A DNA stretch of 64,000 nt from a gamma proteobacterium symbiont of Stewartia floridana. Lineage in GTDB: Bacteria; Pseudomonadota; Gammaproteobacteria; Chromatiales; Chromatiaceae. The translations under genes were made by a program, and so were the position numbers. Positions 45,174 through 55,451 of the stretch are shown here, piece by piece. The notes under the pieces are model-generated. The model ran no database searches and was not told where the DNA came from. It saw only the letters and a list, made by a program, of their open reading frames with translations. Every line of letters starts with the position of its first letter. Positions within the stretch are counted from its first letter, which is position 1. The stretch is taken from positions 1 through 64,000 of the forward strand of contig NAUB01000015.1 in the NCBI GenBank assembly GCA_003676145.1, in the 5' to 3' direction.

Positions 45174-46202
45174 TCAGTGATCACCTCTCCCCAGTAACTG
45201 GTATAGCGATCTGTTGCCTTTCAAGAGATCCACGATCGAACCACGCTTCCGCACCTCAAATCGATATCCCTTGCAAGTATAGATACTGAGCTGATCCTTA
45301 GCTAAATCAATGACTTCCAGTAAGTCACACAGCTTTTGCTCAGTCTCGTTCAAGGCCCTTATCCAATCACCAATATCGGCGCTGAGCTCAGCCTCGAGGA
45401 GGTCGGTGAAAAGGATCCCGATATCGCCATCTTCAGCCGTTGCATCTGCCAACACCTCGGGTAGATCATTGACTGGCAATTTGCTCAATCCGGCCAATCC
45501 GGAGAGCAGTGGGTGCGAACCGAACAAGGCGCAATACCTGCTATCGATCTCAGGGCAAACACCAAACCCGGAGAGCCAAATCCCATTCACGTAGGAGTCT
45601 CCCTGAAACATCCTTTGCTGTGTCATCTCCTCCTGATAAAACAGCATCTGTATTTCATTCAGAAGCCCCCGCCAATAAGCACCATCTGGACCTGACGGCA
45701 TGAAGCTTTCAATATGCCTTCCCGCAACCGACTCGATCTCGGTTGTTGTCATCTCCGGCAGCGTGCTCAGCTTCATACACCACTGCCCCTGAGCTACCTC
45801 TACCAGTGACAGCCCGTCGGCTTCGAAATGGGAATTGAATCGACTGATCAGCCGATGGGCATAATCACTCTCGATGGACTGGGGAGCCAACCTGATCAAT
45901 ATCAGCCTGTCACGATCCGCCAACAGATGGACAGGGGTCGCCAAAGCCCAACAATCCCCGTCTGATTGCCGATCAGGTGTATACGCTGTGACAGCGCCGG
46001 AAGGAAGATCACAATCGGCAACTGCAGCAACCCCAAACAGACTGAACAGAGTTGTCGTCAAATCCGCGCCGGGTTCGGCGACTGACTTTGCCTTACCAAG
46101 CACTCTCTCCAGGTTTTTCGGCCGATTGTCCTGATCATTGAGCTGTTTTAATGCCGTATCCCAATGCAGGCCCGGCAGCAACAGGTCGATCTGTCTCCTC
46201 AT
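45174..46202 (-). CDS. RpfE-like conserved protein (phosphoglycerate-mutase-like family, uncertain)
   Basis: A 342-residue soluble protein. The opening IDLLLPGLHWD and the central CWALATPVHLLADRDRLIL resemble the RpfE-type regulatory or phosphoglycerate-mutase-like proteins (COG4255) that lie near recJ, thrC or greA in gammaproteobacteria; this is from memory of the pattern. Later segments include SYVNGIWLSGFGVCPEI and LFGSHPLLSGLAGL. The start is uncertain: ATG at 46202 or GTG at 46208, neither with a clear ribosome site. It follows thrC by 40 bases on the same strand. Molecular function is not established. Confidence 0.6.
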   Translation of the reverse strand: MRRQIDLLLPGLHWDTALKQLNDQDNRPKNLERVLGKAKSVAEPGADLTTTLFSLFGVAAVADCDLPSGAVTAYTPDRQSDGDCWALATPVHLLADRDRLILIRLAPQSIESDYAHRLISRFNSHFEADGLSLVEVAQGQWCMKLSTLPEMTTTEIESVAGRHIESFMPSGPDGAYWRGLLNEIQMLFYQEEMTQQRMFQGDSYVNGIWLSGFGVCPEIDSRYCALFGSHPLLSGLAGLSKLPVNDLPEVLADATAEDGDIGILFTDLLEAELSADIGDWIRALNETEQKLCDLLEVIDLAKDQLSIYTCKGYRFEVRKRGSIVDLLKGNRSLYQLLGRGDH

Positions 46203-46242
46203 ATTCACGGCATCCGTTCAACAAGGAGGGATTACTCGGTCA

Positions 46243-47385
46243 TCAGACCATGTTGTCCAGAATCGAGTGTTTTACCGCTTCCAGCTCGGCATCTATGGTG
46301 ATCACCGGTGAGGTTGACTGCTGAATCGCTGTATCCGGATCTTTCAGGCCATTACCGGTCAGGGTACAGACTATACTGGAACCTTCAGGGATCTTGCCGG
46401 ATTTGATGTCGCGCATAGCGCCGGCGAGTGAAGTGGCCGAGGCGGGCTCACAAAATACCCCTTCATGTTCTGCCAACAGCTTTTGGGCCGCCAGAATCTC
46501 CTCATCGCTGCACTCGTCAAACCAGCCGCCAGACTCCTGCTGGACTTTCCAGGCCTGATTCCAGGACTGAGGATTGCCGATGCGGATCGCGGTAGCGACG
46601 GTTTCAGGATCTTTTACCGGTCCACCACGCATGAATGGTGCAGAACCGGAGGCCTGATAGCCGACCATTTTTGGTCGTTTCCCGGTGATCGCGCCTCCGG
46701 CGAACTTACACTGACCGCCACAGTAGGCACAGGCATCCGTGACTTTCTCACCACTGGTGCAACTGTACTCACAGTAGCCTATCCAGTGAGCGGTGATATT
46801 GCCTGCATTGCCCACCGGCAGACAGTGAAAATCGGGTGCATGGCCCAGCTCCTCGACAATCTCGAAAGCTGCGGTCTTCTGCCCCTGCAGACGATAAGGA
46901 TTGATCGAGTTGACGATCGTCACCGGGGCGTGATCAGCCACATCCTTGACCAGCTGCATACCATCATCAAAGTTACCCTTGATCTGGATGGTTATGGCGC
47001 CGTACATCATCGCCTGAGCCAGCTTTCCCATGGCAATCTTGCCATCGGGGATCAGCACGAAGGCGGTGATTCCGGCTCTTGCCGCATAAGCTGCCGCTGC
47101 CGCGGAGGTATTCCCGGTGGAAGCACAGATAATCGCTTTACTGCCCTCTTCCACCGCTTTGGTGACCGCCATGGTCATGCCCCGGTCCTTGAATGAACCA
47201 GTCGGATTCAGACCTTCATACTTTACGAAGATGTCCACATCCTTACCCAGTTGTGACGGAATATTGTGCAGGCGTATCAGTGGTGTATTACCCTCGCCCA
47301 GACTGATGATCCGGGTATCGTCATGCACAGGCAGTCGGTCACGGTAACGGTCGATCAATCCAGTGTATCGGGGACGGAATGACAT
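46243..47385 (-). CDS. thrC: Threonine synthase (with Cys-rich insertion)
   Basis: A 380-residue PLP enzyme that converts O-phosphohomoserine to threonine. The PLP lysine is Lys66 in [12 protein letters not shown], and the phosphate-binding loop is [17 protein letters not shown], with [14 protein letters not shown] later. Between residues 205 and 226 there is an insertion with five cysteines (Cys205, 209, 219, 222, 226), which looks like a small metal-binding knuckle absent from standard bacterial ThrC. It follows hom by 96 bases, completing the alaC-hom-thrC group. The rest of the protein is of normal length. Confidence 0.95.
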   Translation of the reverse strand: MSFRPRYTGLIDRYRDRLPVHDDTRIISLGEGNTPLIRLHNIPSQLGKDVDIFVKYEGLNPTGSFKDRGMTMAVTKAVEEGSKAIICASTGNTSAAAAAYAARAGITAFVLIPDGKIAMGKLAQAMMYGAITIQIKGNFDDGMQLVKDVADHAPVTIVNSINPYRLQGQKTAAFEIVEELGHAPDFHCLPVGNAGNITAHWIGYCEYSCTSGEKVTDACAYCGGQCKFAGGAITGKRPKMVGYQASGSAPFMRGGPVKDPETVATAIRIGNPQSWNQAWKVQQESGGWFDECSDEEILAAQKLLAEHEGVFCEPASATSLAGAMRDIKSGKIPEGSSIVCTLTGNGLKDPDTAIQQSTSPVITIDAELEAVKHSILDNMV

Positions 47386-47481
47386 GATATTTAAACCTCA
47401 AAAATCTTTTTCTTTATCTCATGGAGCCTGACACTTAGGCAGACCCCCCTTTCAGAAACCTACTGCGCTATCGACCAACGA

Positions 47482-48795
47482 CTAGCCATCAAGTCGCTCA
47501 ATCCTGATCCGCATGATCTGTCCTGAGACGCTCCCCAGCTGTTCAATGGCAGCCAGAGCGTCATTCAGGCGCTTCTCCACGACAGTCTGGGTAATCATCA
47601 CCAGGGGTACGGTACTGTCACCCTCTGCGGGCTCTTTCTGATGAATCGCTTCAATACTGATCTGGGAATCCGCCAGGATGGTTGCAATTCTGGCGACCAC
47701 GCCCGGCTTATCTTCAACCTGCATTCTCAGGTAGTAGGCTGACTCGACCTCTTCGATCGGCAGGATTGGCAGATCGACCAGCTCTCCAGGTTGAAACGCC
47801 AGGTGGGGAACCCGATTCTCTGAGTCGGTGGTCAGTGCCCGCACCACATCCACCACATCGGCCAGCACCGCAGATGCGGTCGGTTCGGATCCAGCACCGG
47901 CGCCGTAATAGAGTGTTGGCCCCACAGCATCCCCGTTGACCAGTACCGCATTCATCACCCCATCCACATTGGCGATCAAGCGCCGGTGGGGAATCATCGT
48001 GGGATGGACCCGCATCTCGATACCTTTTTCGGTCTTGCGGGTCACACCAAGATGTTTGATGCGGTAGCCGAAGTCATTGGCATACTCCACATCCTGAGGC
48101 TCAATTTTGGTAATGCCTTCGGTGTAGGTTTTTTCAAATTGCAGAGGAATACCAAAAGCGATAGAACCCAGGATCGTCAGTTTGTGGGCCGCATCGATGC
48201 CTTCCACATCAAAGGTGGGATCCGCTTCCGCATAACCCAGGGCCTGCGCCTCTTTCAGCACGTCGGAGAACTCACGCCCCTTGTCGCGCATCTCGGTCAG
48301 AATGAAGTTACCTGTGCCGTTGATGATACCGGCGATCCATTCGATGCGATTTGCCGCCAACCCTTCACGAACCGCCTTGATAATCGGAATGCCACCCGCC
48401 ACAGCGGCTTCGAAGGCCACCATCACCCCATGCTTCTGCGCCGCTGCAAATATTTCATTGCCATGCATGGCGATCAACGCCTTATTCGCGGTGACCACAT
48501 GTTTACCGTTTTCGATCGCCTTCAATACCAATTCGCGTGCCGGTGAATAGCCACCGATCAATTCGATGATGATTTCGATTTCCGGGTTGTCCACCACCGC
48601 AAAGGCATCGTCACTGATCTCAACCTGATCGAGACCGGACAATCTGCTGGGATCATAGGCCTTGGCCGCTGCATGGGTAATCTGAATACCGCGACCAGCA
48701 CGACGGGCAATCTCATCGGCATTGCGGGTCAGGACATTCAGCGTACCGCCTCCAACCGTGCCAAGCCCCAACAAACCAACTTTAACTGGATTCAC
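47482..48795 (-). CDS. hom: Homoserine dehydrogenase
   Basis: A 437-residue NAD(P)-dependent enzyme that reduces aspartate semialdehyde to homoserine. The Rossmann motif is VGLLGLGTVGGGTLNVL at the N-terminus, the catalytic region appears as GIINGTGNFILTEM and GYAEADPTFDVEGIDAAHKL, and an ACT domain (about 350-437, VEDKPGVVARIATILADSQI) should give threonine feedback. The start is a GTG after AGGAG. It stands between alaC and thrC on the same strand, 25 bases after alaC. Confidence 0.97.
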   Translation of the reverse strand: MNPVKVGLLGLGTVGGGTLNVLTRNADEIARRAGRGIQITHAAAKAYDPSRLSGLDQVEISDDAFAVVDNPEIEIIIELIGGYSPARELVLKAIENGKHVVTANKALIAMHGNEIFAAAQKHGVMVAFEAAVAGGIPIIKAVREGLAANRIEWIAGIINGTGNFILTEMRDKGREFSDVLKEAQALGYAEADPTFDVEGIDAAHKLTILGSIAFGIPLQFEKTYTEGITKIEPQDVEYANDFGYRIKHLGVTRKTEKGIEMRVHPTMIPHRRLIANVDGVMNAVLVNGDAVGPTLYYGAGAGSEPTASAVLADVVDVVRALTTDSENRVPHLAFQPGELVDLPILPIEEVESAYYLRMQVEDKPGVVARIATILADSQISIEAIHQKEPAEGDSTVPLVMITQTVVEKRLNDALAAIEQLGSVSGQIMRIRIERLDG

Positions 48796-48820
48796 AGCAT
48801 TTACTCCTACAGTAGATTGC

Positions 48821-50026
48821 TCAAGATTCGATCAGTCCGTCTTTGCGGAACATATCGCGAATTCCCCGCACCGCCTGGCGGGTTCTGTGTTCATTCTCTA
48901 TCAGACCAAACCGGACATGATCATCACCATGTTCGCCAAATCCGATACCCGGTGAAACAGCCACCTTGGCTTCGCTCAACAGCTTCTTGGAAAACTCAAG
49001 GGAGCCCATGGCTTGATAAGGCTCAGGAATCGGAGCCCAGACAAACATGGTTGCTTTCGGTTTTTCGACACGCCAGCCGATGTTGTTGAGACCGTCACAC
49101 AACACATCCCGACGGCTTTGATACATGCCGCAGATCTCCCGTACCACATCCTGGGGGCCTTCCAGCGCCGCAATCGCAGCAACCTGAATCGGTGTGAAGG
49201 TTCCATAGTCGAGATAGGACTTGATGCGTGCCAGGGCAGCCACCAGGGTCTTGTTTCCTGACATGAATCCGACCCGCCAGCCCGGCATGTTGTAGCTTTT
49301 CGACAGGGAGAAGAACTCCACCGCGATTTCATCAGCTCCCGGTACCTGCAAAATCGAGGGCGCCACATAACCATCGAAGACGATATCCGCATAGGCAAGA
49401 TCGTGCACCACCCAGATGTTGTACTCCTTGGCGATCTCCACGACCTTCTCGAAGAAGTCCAGTTCGACACATTGAGTGGTCGGGTTGCCGGGAAAATTCA
49501 GCACCAGCATTTTCGGACGTGGCCAGGAGTCCTTGATCGCTCTGACCAGTTCATCGAAGAAATCGACGCCGGGCACCATCGGTACATGACGCACATCGGC
49601 ACCGGATATGATGAAACCGTAAGGGTGTATCGGATAGGCCGGATTGGGCACCAACACCGAATCGCCCGGCCCCATGCAGGCCAGCGCCAGATGAGCCAGG
49701 CCCTCTTTGGAACCGATGGTGGCGATCACCTGAGTCTCCGGATCGAGATCGACCTGGTAGCGGCTTTTGTACCAGTTGCTCATCGCCCGACGCAGTCGGG
49801 GTATGCCTTTCGACATGGAGTAACGGTGGGTATCCTTACGGTTTGCAACCTCGCAAAGCTTATCCACGATGTGTTGCGGTGTGGGCTGATCCGGATTACC
49901 CATACCAAAATCGATGATGTCTTCGCCCCGCGCTCGCGCCGCCGCCTTGAGTTCATTCACAATAGCGAACACATAGGGTGGCAACCGCTTGATTCTGCGG
50001 AACTCTTCCATCTCTTGCGTGGACAC
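48821..50026 (-). CDS. alaC: Alanine/aspartate-type aminotransferase, AlaC-like
   Basis: A 401-residue class I PLP aminotransferase. The PLP lysine is in [18 protein letters not shown], with [11 protein letters not shown] and [14 protein letters not shown] upstream. The N-terminal [36 protein letters not shown] is characteristic of AlaC (glutamate-pyruvate aminotransferase). The start is a GTG after GAGG. It lies before hom and thrC, an arrangement common in gammaproteobacteria, and may supply or use amino groups in the aspartate family pathway. Confidence 0.92.
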   Translation of the reverse strand: MSTQEMEEFRRIKRLPPYVFAIVNELKAAARARGEDIIDFGMGNPDQPTPQHIVDKLCEVANRKDTHRYSMSKGIPRLRRAMSNWYKSRYQVDLDPETQVIATIGSKEGLAHLALACMGPGDSVLVPNPAYPIHPYGFIISGADVRHVPMVPGVDFFDELVRAIKDSWPRPKMLVLNFPGNPTTQCVELDFFEKVVEIAKEYNIWVVHDLAYADIVFDGYVAPSILQVPGADEIAVEFFSLSKSYNMPGWRVGFMSGNKTLVAALARIKSYLDYGTFTPIQVAAIAALEGPQDVVREICGMYQSRRDVLCDGLNNIGWRVEKPKATMFVWAPIPEPYQAMGSLEFSKKLLSEAKVAVSPGIGFGEHGDDHVRFGLIENEHRTRQAVRGIRDMFRKDGLIES

Positions 50027-50270
50027 GGATACCTCGACTTTTCTGTTAGGTGAAAAGGTACAAAGTTAACTGACCCATAATAAAAGATCAATTCAGGAAA
50101 CACGTATCCGGTGTGATCGATGCGATTTTTTGAAATTCTCTCTGTTCCGCGCCACAAGCATGCTTTGAAGTCACCCGTTTATCCTGCGATTCATACCATG
50201 AGTGGGATTTGTCCCATGGCGCTCGCAGGGGTCACTTTTTTGCAATCACCGTTTGCGGTAAGGTCGGCTT

Positions 50271-50648
50271 ATGAAATTCATACTTGACGACAACAACAGT
50301 GGTCACGCCATCCAGAACTACGGGGCATTCGAGATCACCATCAGTGGCAAGGTATACCGGGAGAGCCTGGTCATCATGCCGGACAAGATCATGCCGGATT
50401 GGCGCCCCGCACGATTCGAGGAACTCAAGCAGGAGGACTTCGCCCATCTGGCCTCCCTGGCCCCGGAGATCGTTGTGCTGGGCACTGGTACAAAACAGCA
50501 TTTTCCTGACCACCAACTTATCCGTCCCCTGCTGGAGCATCAGATTGGTTTGGAAGTGATGGCTACAGACGCGGCCTGCCGGACCTATAACATCCTGATG
50601 TCGGAAGGGAGACGAGTCGCAGCGGCTCTGATGATGATCAGGGAGTAG
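50271..50648 (+). CDS. Mth938-like domain protein (DUF498)
   Basis: A 125-residue soluble protein of the Mth938/NDUFAF3-like fold. Key segments are YGAFEITISGKVYRESLVIMP, the conserved PEIVVLGTGTKQHFP and VMATDAACRTYNILMSEGRRVAAALM. The eukaryotic relative NDUFAF3 assists respiratory complex I assembly; the bacterial role is not settled. The start is an ATG at 50271 preceded by GGTAAGG. It is divergent from alaC, with a gap of 244 bases. Confidence 0.9.
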   Translation: MKFILDDNNSGHAIQNYGAFEITISGKVYRESLVIMPDKIMPDWRPARFEELKQEDFAHLASLAPEIVVLGTGTKQHFPDHQLIRPLLEHQIGLEVMATDAACRTYNILMSEGRRVAAALMMIRE

Positions 50649-50688
50649 CTAAAGCAACCAGCTGGCTGGACGATTTCAGACAGCCTTT

Positions 50689-51243
50689 TCAATTGACCGG
50701 GGTATCAGACTCGGACGCCTCTTCCCGATCATCTTCCAGGATCACAATATCATCCGGAAAGGGGTACTTTTCCACCATCCGTTTGCCAAGTTTGCCCTGA
50801 GCGGCCTGATGCAAAGCATCCGACTCCATCAGAATCAGAATCAGCACGGTGACCATGATCGGCAGAATGCCGATACCACCGATCATGGCCATGACAGCAA
50901 CTTTCTGCATGCCCATATAGGTGTATCCCATCCACCCCAGTAAAAACACAGTCAGCACAGCCAACAGCATATAGATAAACAGCCGGCTTCGTTCAGCGGC
51001 AATCTGCCAATGGGCGTAGACATACCACTCATCGCGATCTTTCGACTTTTTCGCACGCCAAAGGGTGTAGAAAAGCAGAATAAAAGAGACAACAGGTACC
51101 ATCGCCAACGGCTGCCAAAAGGAGCGCACCAGACCCAGTGCCGCGACAAACCATAAGATGTGATTGCCAATCAGATTGGTCAGAAAAACATCATGAGGTA
51201 TCTTGGCTTTTTTCACCAACTCTTCTTGGATCTCAAATTTCAT
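50689..51243 (-). CDS. Hypothetical four-helix membrane protein
   Basis: A 184-residue inner-membrane protein that I do not recognise. About four hydrophobic segments are visible, near residues 28-40, 44-62, 88-107 and 115-138. They are followed by a cytoplasmic-type tail that ends in an acidic stretch (VILEDDREEASESDTP). The N-terminus (MKFEIQEELVKKAKIPHD) is charged. It lies convergent to the Mth938-like gene, and upstream on the same strand is the small membrane ORF at 51383-51526. The position between biosynthetic genes and the oxidase assembly genes gives no functional clue. Confidence 0.65.
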   Translation of the reverse strand: MKFEIQEELVKKAKIPHDVFLTNLIGNHILWFVAALGLVRSFWQPLAMVPVVSFILLFYTLWRAKKSKDRDEWYVYAHWQIAAERSRLFIYMLLAVLTVFLLGWMGYTYMGMQKVAVMAMIGGIGILPIMVTVLILILMESDALHQAAQGKLGKRMVEKYPFPDDIVILEDDREEASESDTPVN

Positions 51244-51382
51244 CGAGTTTCTTTATACCTGGTCTGTTACCAATATGGCGGCATCGTCGCTTGATGAAAG
51301 CCAACGCTCCATCGGGTGATTTAGCGATTAATGCCAATAAAAACTGGGGGTTAAGTTTAAACCTGTCGGTGATATAAGCCAA

Positions 51383-51526
51383 TCAGCTCTCACTTTCGCT
51401 TCCCATGAGCTTGGCCACCAACCATTCTTTCGCCCAAAACAGCAATAAAAACAATAGGATGCCAACAACCAAACCGATCCACGGCTGCTCTTTGAGAATT
51501 GTTATAAACCACAATCCACTTCCCAT
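51383..51526 (-). CDS. Small single-helix membrane protein (47 aa)
   Basis: A 47-residue ORF below usual calling length. The ATG at 51526 follows AGGGGG at a good distance (about 8 bases). The protein has one strong membrane helix (WIGLVVGILLFLLLFWA, about residues 20-36) followed by an amphipathic tail (KEWLVAKLMGSESES). It resembles the small single-span subunits found near respiratory complexes, but I cannot assign it. A longer frame in another register at 51390-51632 has no such features and is rejected. Confidence 0.55.
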   Translation of the reverse strand: MGSGLWFITILKEQPWIGLVVGILLFLLLFWAKEWLVAKLMGSESES

Positions 51527-51849
51527 TGTAGAATCCCCCTGGTGATTCAGTTGTCGGATAAGGCATAGCCCATTCCGGTCTTATCCAGGCAACATGACAA
51601 GCGTATCGATCATGACACTCCCGCAGTTTCATGATTTAGACTCTGTGAAACTGAGATAAAGCAGGTAAGATGCAGAACTACACCGGTTTTGCCTGGCAGT
51701 TTCATGGATTGCCAGCCTGGCAATAATGCCAGAGAACAGGCTTGGCGACAAAGCGTGACGCGCAGTCACTCCGATACTGCCACATATCAATGACTGATAT
51801 CCGTGGCGAGATGCAGTGCAAGAAGTAACGACAGCAGGTTAAAGACTAA

Positions 51850-52545
51850 ATGGAAAAGAAGATTATCTTTTGGGTTATCTCCCTCTCGGTGGTGGCAGTC
51901 GCCCTCGCCGTTCTACTCCCGGGTGGGCGTAAGGTTGACAGTGACCCAAAGCTGCCCTGGGATATCCAGGTAACCGCCAATAACGAGATACAAGTATTTA
52001 ACCTGACCCTCAATAAAAGCCTGTTGCCAGAGGCGAGGCAGATATTTCAGAACCAGGGCAAGGTCAATCTGTTTGTCGGCACGGATGGGCAGCCGGCAAT
52101 CGAAGCCTATTTCGAGCGGGTTTTTCTGAGTGGACTGAGGGCTGACTTCATCCTCGCTCTGAAGGCGGATCAGTCCCTATTGAATCAACTGGTTGAGCGG
52201 GGCTCCCGGATCAGCCGCACCTCGGACACGACGCATAAAATTGTTCTCGGCAGTGACGATTTGCAGATCGCCGAACAACTGCCCATCGAAGTGATCAACT
52301 ACATCCCCGCAGCCAATCTGGACGAGGAGTTGATCAACAGCCGGTTTGGTGAACCGACAGACAAAATTGTTGAAACGGAGACGGGTGTGACCCATTGGAT
52401 CTATCCGGACCGGGGCATGACCATCGGCCTCAATCCTGAGGGTAAGGAGCTTATTCAGTATATGCCCCTGGAACGTATCGAAGGGCTGGTAGAGCAGATC
52501 AGAAGCAGTAACGCTCAATACAAAGAGAAGATGAAGAACAGCTGA
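51850..52545 (+). CDS. Membrane-anchored hypothetical protein
   Basis: A 231-residue protein with an N-terminal uncleaved anchor (KKIIFWVISLSVVAVALAVLL) and a periplasmic domain of about 200 residues. The domain alternates strands and helices (WDIQVTANNEIQVFNLTLNK, FGEPTDKIVETETGVTHWIYPDRGMTIGLN, with a repeated glutamine-rich end). The FGEPTDKI...THWIYPDRGMTI stretch resembles SmpA/BamE-like small beta folds, but the likeness is weak. It converges on ccoS with a 17-base gap and has no assigned function. Confidence 0.65.
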   Translation: MEKKIIFWVISLSVVAVALAVLLPGGRKVDSDPKLPWDIQVTANNEIQVFNLTLNKSLLPEARQIFQNQGKVNLFVGTDGQPAIEAYFERVFLSGLRADFILALKADQSLLNQLVERGSRISRTSDTTHKIVLGSDDLQIAEQLPIEVINYIPAANLDEELINSRFGEPTDKIVETETGVTHWIYPDRGMTIGLNPEGKELIQYMPLERIEGLVEQIRSSNAQYKEKMKNS

Positions 52546-52562
52546 ATCGCTGGTTGGCCGGT

Positions 52563-52772
52563 CTAATCCTGGTCTTCCGCATCCGGCATCATCTGTTTTG
52601 GCAGACCTTTCTTGGGCTTTTTCGCAGGCGCGATATCATCATCCATCAGGATTCGATGAGCCTCACCCTCCAGGTCATCGAATTGGCCACTGCGGGCAGC
52701 CCAGAACAGCACCCCTACGGCGGCAAGCCCCAAGAAGATCATGCCTGGAATCAGGCCATATATCACATCCAT
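52563..52772 (-). CDS. ccoS: cbb3 oxidase assembly protein CcoS
   Basis: A 69-residue single-span protein needed for cofactor insertion into cbb3 oxidase. The helix IPGMIFLGLAAVGVLFWAARSGQFDDLEGEAHRIL matches CcoS, including the conserved segment after it. The ATG at 52772 follows GGAG. It lies 42 bases after ccoI, completing the assembly operon ccoG-ccoH-ccoI-ccoS. Confidence 0.93.
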   Translation of the reverse strand: MDVIYGLIPGMIFLGLAAVGVLFWAARSGQFDDLEGEAHRILMDDDIAPAKKPKKGLPKQMMPDAEDQD

Positions 52773-52814
52773 CAAAGTACTCCATCAAACATGACTGGGG
52801 TCTGCTGAGACGCC

Positions 52815-55313
52815 CTACTTAACTTTAACACCTTTGAACAGGGTACGGATACGGGCAGAGTTACCGATAACCGCCAGGGAACTCAATGGCATGGAGATGG
52901 CAGCTACCAGAGGCGTGACGACAGCTGACATTGCCAGCGGCACCATAATGATATTGTAGGTTATTGAGATACCGATATTTTGGCGAATCGTGAGCAACGC
53001 CCTGCGGGATAAGCCGATGGCCAGACGTACCCGCTCCAGTTCACTGCTCATCAAGACGATATCGGCACTGGCGATGGAGACATCCGTACCTGAGCCCATG
53101 GCGATACCGACGTCAGACCGGACCAGCGCCGGGGCATCGTTAACCCCATCCCCGACCATCGCCACTCGATGCCCATCCGACTGCAACTTACTGATTACTT
53201 GATCTTTTTCCTCAGGAAGCACCTCAGCAATCACCTCCATACCCCCGAGGCGCTCAGCAATCGCTTCCGCAGCGTGCCGGCGATCACCACTCAGCAGCGT
53301 CACTGCGATTCCCTCAGCTTTCAGTGAGCCAATCAGCGCTTTGGCATCCGGTCGGATACGGTCTTCGACAGCCACCAATGCCGTCTCTTTGTCATCGATC
53401 GCCACCCGGAACCAGCCGATACCCTGATCATCGAGCTGATGAGCGAGCTGTTCCAGCCTGTCGGACATCTGGCACTGCCGCTGCTCCAGCAGGGTGAGAT
53501 TACCGATCGTCAGCTGTCGATCGTCGACCAGCCCGGTTACACCAAGCCCGGGAAGGGCCTTGAAGTCGGTGCATCGATAGCGGGTTTGCAAGTGGTTGAA
53601 TGTCTCATCCCAATTGACGACGGACTCAGCCGTAGGATGCTCTGACTGTCGCTCGACAGCAGCCAGCAGCGCCATCAACTCCACCAGCGACTCCGAAACC
53701 TGCTCGTCACCCTCCTGCCACTGCTCGTGATCGGTATGGATGCCGACGACAGAGAGCCCCCCCTCTGTCAGGGTACCGGTTTTGTCGAACACCACATGGT
53801 TGATGGTGGAGAGGGTCTCAAGCACCTCCCCATTCTTGACCAGAATGCCGTACTTGGCACCCAGCCCAGAAGCCACCGCAATCGACATCGGGGTCGCCAG
53901 GCCAAAGGCACAGGGACAGGTAATGATCAACACGGAGGTTGCCGCCAGCAGGGCGATCTCAAAATCACTGTTGACCCAGTAGAGAAAGGTCAAAGTCGCC
54001 AACGCCAGGGTTACAGCAACGAACCAGGGGACGATTTGATCGGCAAGACACTGAATTGGCGCTTTTGAGCCCTGCGCCTCCTCAACCAGACTGATAATCC
54101 GCCCGAGTGCGGTATTCTTCAGGAGACCGGAAACCTCCACCTGAAGGGCTCCAGTACCATTGATGGTTCCCGCAGAGACCGGGTCACCAGTCTGTTTATC
54201 GATCGCCTGGGACTCACCGGTGAGCATCGCTTCATCAATCGAACTTTCACCCATCCTGACGATGCCATCCACCGGCACCCGCTCACCCGGCTTGACCAGT
54301 ACCAGCTCACCCACGGCAATGGCGCGAATCGGCACAACCTCTTCAACACCGTCTTGGGAGAGTCGGGTAGCCACCCTCGGTTGCAGATCGAGCAGTCTCT
54401 GGGTAGCCGCCACGGCCTGGCGCTTCGACATCGCCTCCAGGTATCGACCCACCAGGATGACAAACAGAAAATTTACCACCGTATCGTAATAGACCTCACC
54501 CACCGTACTGCCTGTCAGGGTGATATAGAGAGAGTAGAGATAGGTTATGGTGGCACCGATGGCAATCGGCAGGTCCATCCCCAGGTGCATGTTTCGCAGT
54601 CCGGACCAGGCGCCCTTATAGAAGGGATAGCCGGAATAGAGCAGAACCGGAGTGGCCAGGGCAAAGCCGATCCAATGGAAGAGACTTCGAAACTCCCCTT
54701 CACTCGCCCCGGCATAGAGGGCGATGGAGATCCACATCAGGTTCATCATACCGAAGGCAGCGAAGGCCATTCGATAGAGCATGTGGCGATTCTGCTTCTT
54801 TATGACCCCTTCTGCAGCTTCCGGGTCGTAGGGAACGGCGGCATAGCCGATCTGACCGAGACGTTGAATGATCTGGGAGAGAGAGATGGCGCTGTTGTGC
54901 CACCTGACATGCAGCCGCTTGCCTGAAAGATTGACCTGGGCGGAGATAATGCCAGGTACAGGGTTCAGGGTGTTTTCGATCAGCCAGACACAGGCTGCGC
55001 AGTGGATCCCCTCAATCAGCAGATGGATATCCCGCTCTTCAGCCAGTTCGCCAACGAATTCAGCCTGTACATCATCCAGATCGTACAACGCCAGTTCGGT
55101 TGGTATATCCGGTGGCGGCGCCAGACTGGTGCCGTCAGGGGTACGCTGATAAAAACCTTCCAGCCCGGCATCATAGATGGCTTCGCAGACCGCTTTACAG
55201 CCAAGACAGCAGAAATGCTGCTCCTCGCCATCGATCGTGCCGATAACCTTATCCTCACTGGGAATGGGAAGTTGGCAGTGGAAGCAGCCTTCAGAGGCCT
55301 CTACATGTGACAC
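52815..55313 (-). CDS. ccoI: Copper-transporting P1B-type ATPase CcoI (FixI)
   Basis: An 832-residue inner-membrane ATPase that supplies copper for the CuB centre of cbb3 oxidase. An N-terminal metal-rich segment (CFHCQLPIPSED, then CCLGCKAVCEAIYDAGLEGFY) precedes a heavy-metal-associated domain with GIHCAACVWLIE. The transmembrane metal motif is TCPCAFGLATP, the phosphorylated Asp is in FDKTGTLTEGG, and the hinge is VGDGVNDAPAL. The start is a GTG after AGGAGAG. It is part of the ccoGHIS group, 138 bases after ccoH. Confidence 0.96.
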   Translation of the reverse strand: MSHVEASEGCFHCQLPIPSEDKVIGTIDGEEQHFCCLGCKAVCEAIYDAGLEGFYQRTPDGTSLAPPPDIPTELALYDLDDVQAEFVGELAEERDIHLLIEGIHCAACVWLIENTLNPVPGIISAQVNLSGKRLHVRWHNSAISLSQIIQRLGQIGYAAVPYDPEAAEGVIKKQNRHMLYRMAFAAFGMMNLMWISIALYAGASEGEFRSLFHWIGFALATPVLLYSGYPFYKGAWSGLRNMHLGMDLPIAIGATITYLYSLYITLTGSTVGEVYYDTVVNFLFVILVGRYLEAMSKRQAVAATQRLLDLQPRVATRLSQDGVEEVVPIRAIAVGELVLVKPGERVPVDGIVRMGESSIDEAMLTGESQAIDKQTGDPVSAGTINGTGALQVEVSGLLKNTALGRIISLVEEAQGSKAPIQCLADQIVPWFVAVTLALATLTFLYWVNSDFEIALLAATSVLIITCPCAFGLATPMSIAVASGLGAKYGILVKNGEVLETLSTINHVVFDKTGTLTEGGLSVVGIHTDHEQWQEGDEQVSESLVELMALLAAVERQSEHPTAESVVNWDETFNHLQTRYRCTDFKALPGLGVTGLVDDRQLTIGNLTLLEQRQCQMSDRLEQLAHQLDDQGIGWFRVAIDDKETALVAVEDRIRPDAKALIGSLKAEGIAVTLLSGDRRHAAEAIAERLGGMEVIAEVLPEEKDQVISKLQSDGHRVAMVGDGVNDAPALVRSDVGIAMGSGTDVSIASADIVLMSSELERVRLAIGLSRRALLTIRQNIGISITYNIIMVPLAMSAVVTPLVAAISMPLSSLAVIGNSARIRTLFKGVKVK

Positions 55314-55451
55314 GGACTCTCCTAGGAAGAGATGATGATCTTTGTCCGGTCAAACCGGGATTGAGCGCTCTGTAATGACAGAATTCCTTGGCACTGCTTT
55401 ATCCTGAATCCGCTCGATCTCACTCAAATAAATAATTAATACAATCAGTTA

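Noticed and set aside
51390-51632. 80-codon minus-strand frame
   Set aside because: No membrane helix, signal or good ribosome site; the overlapping 47-codon frame in another register has all the marks of a gene.
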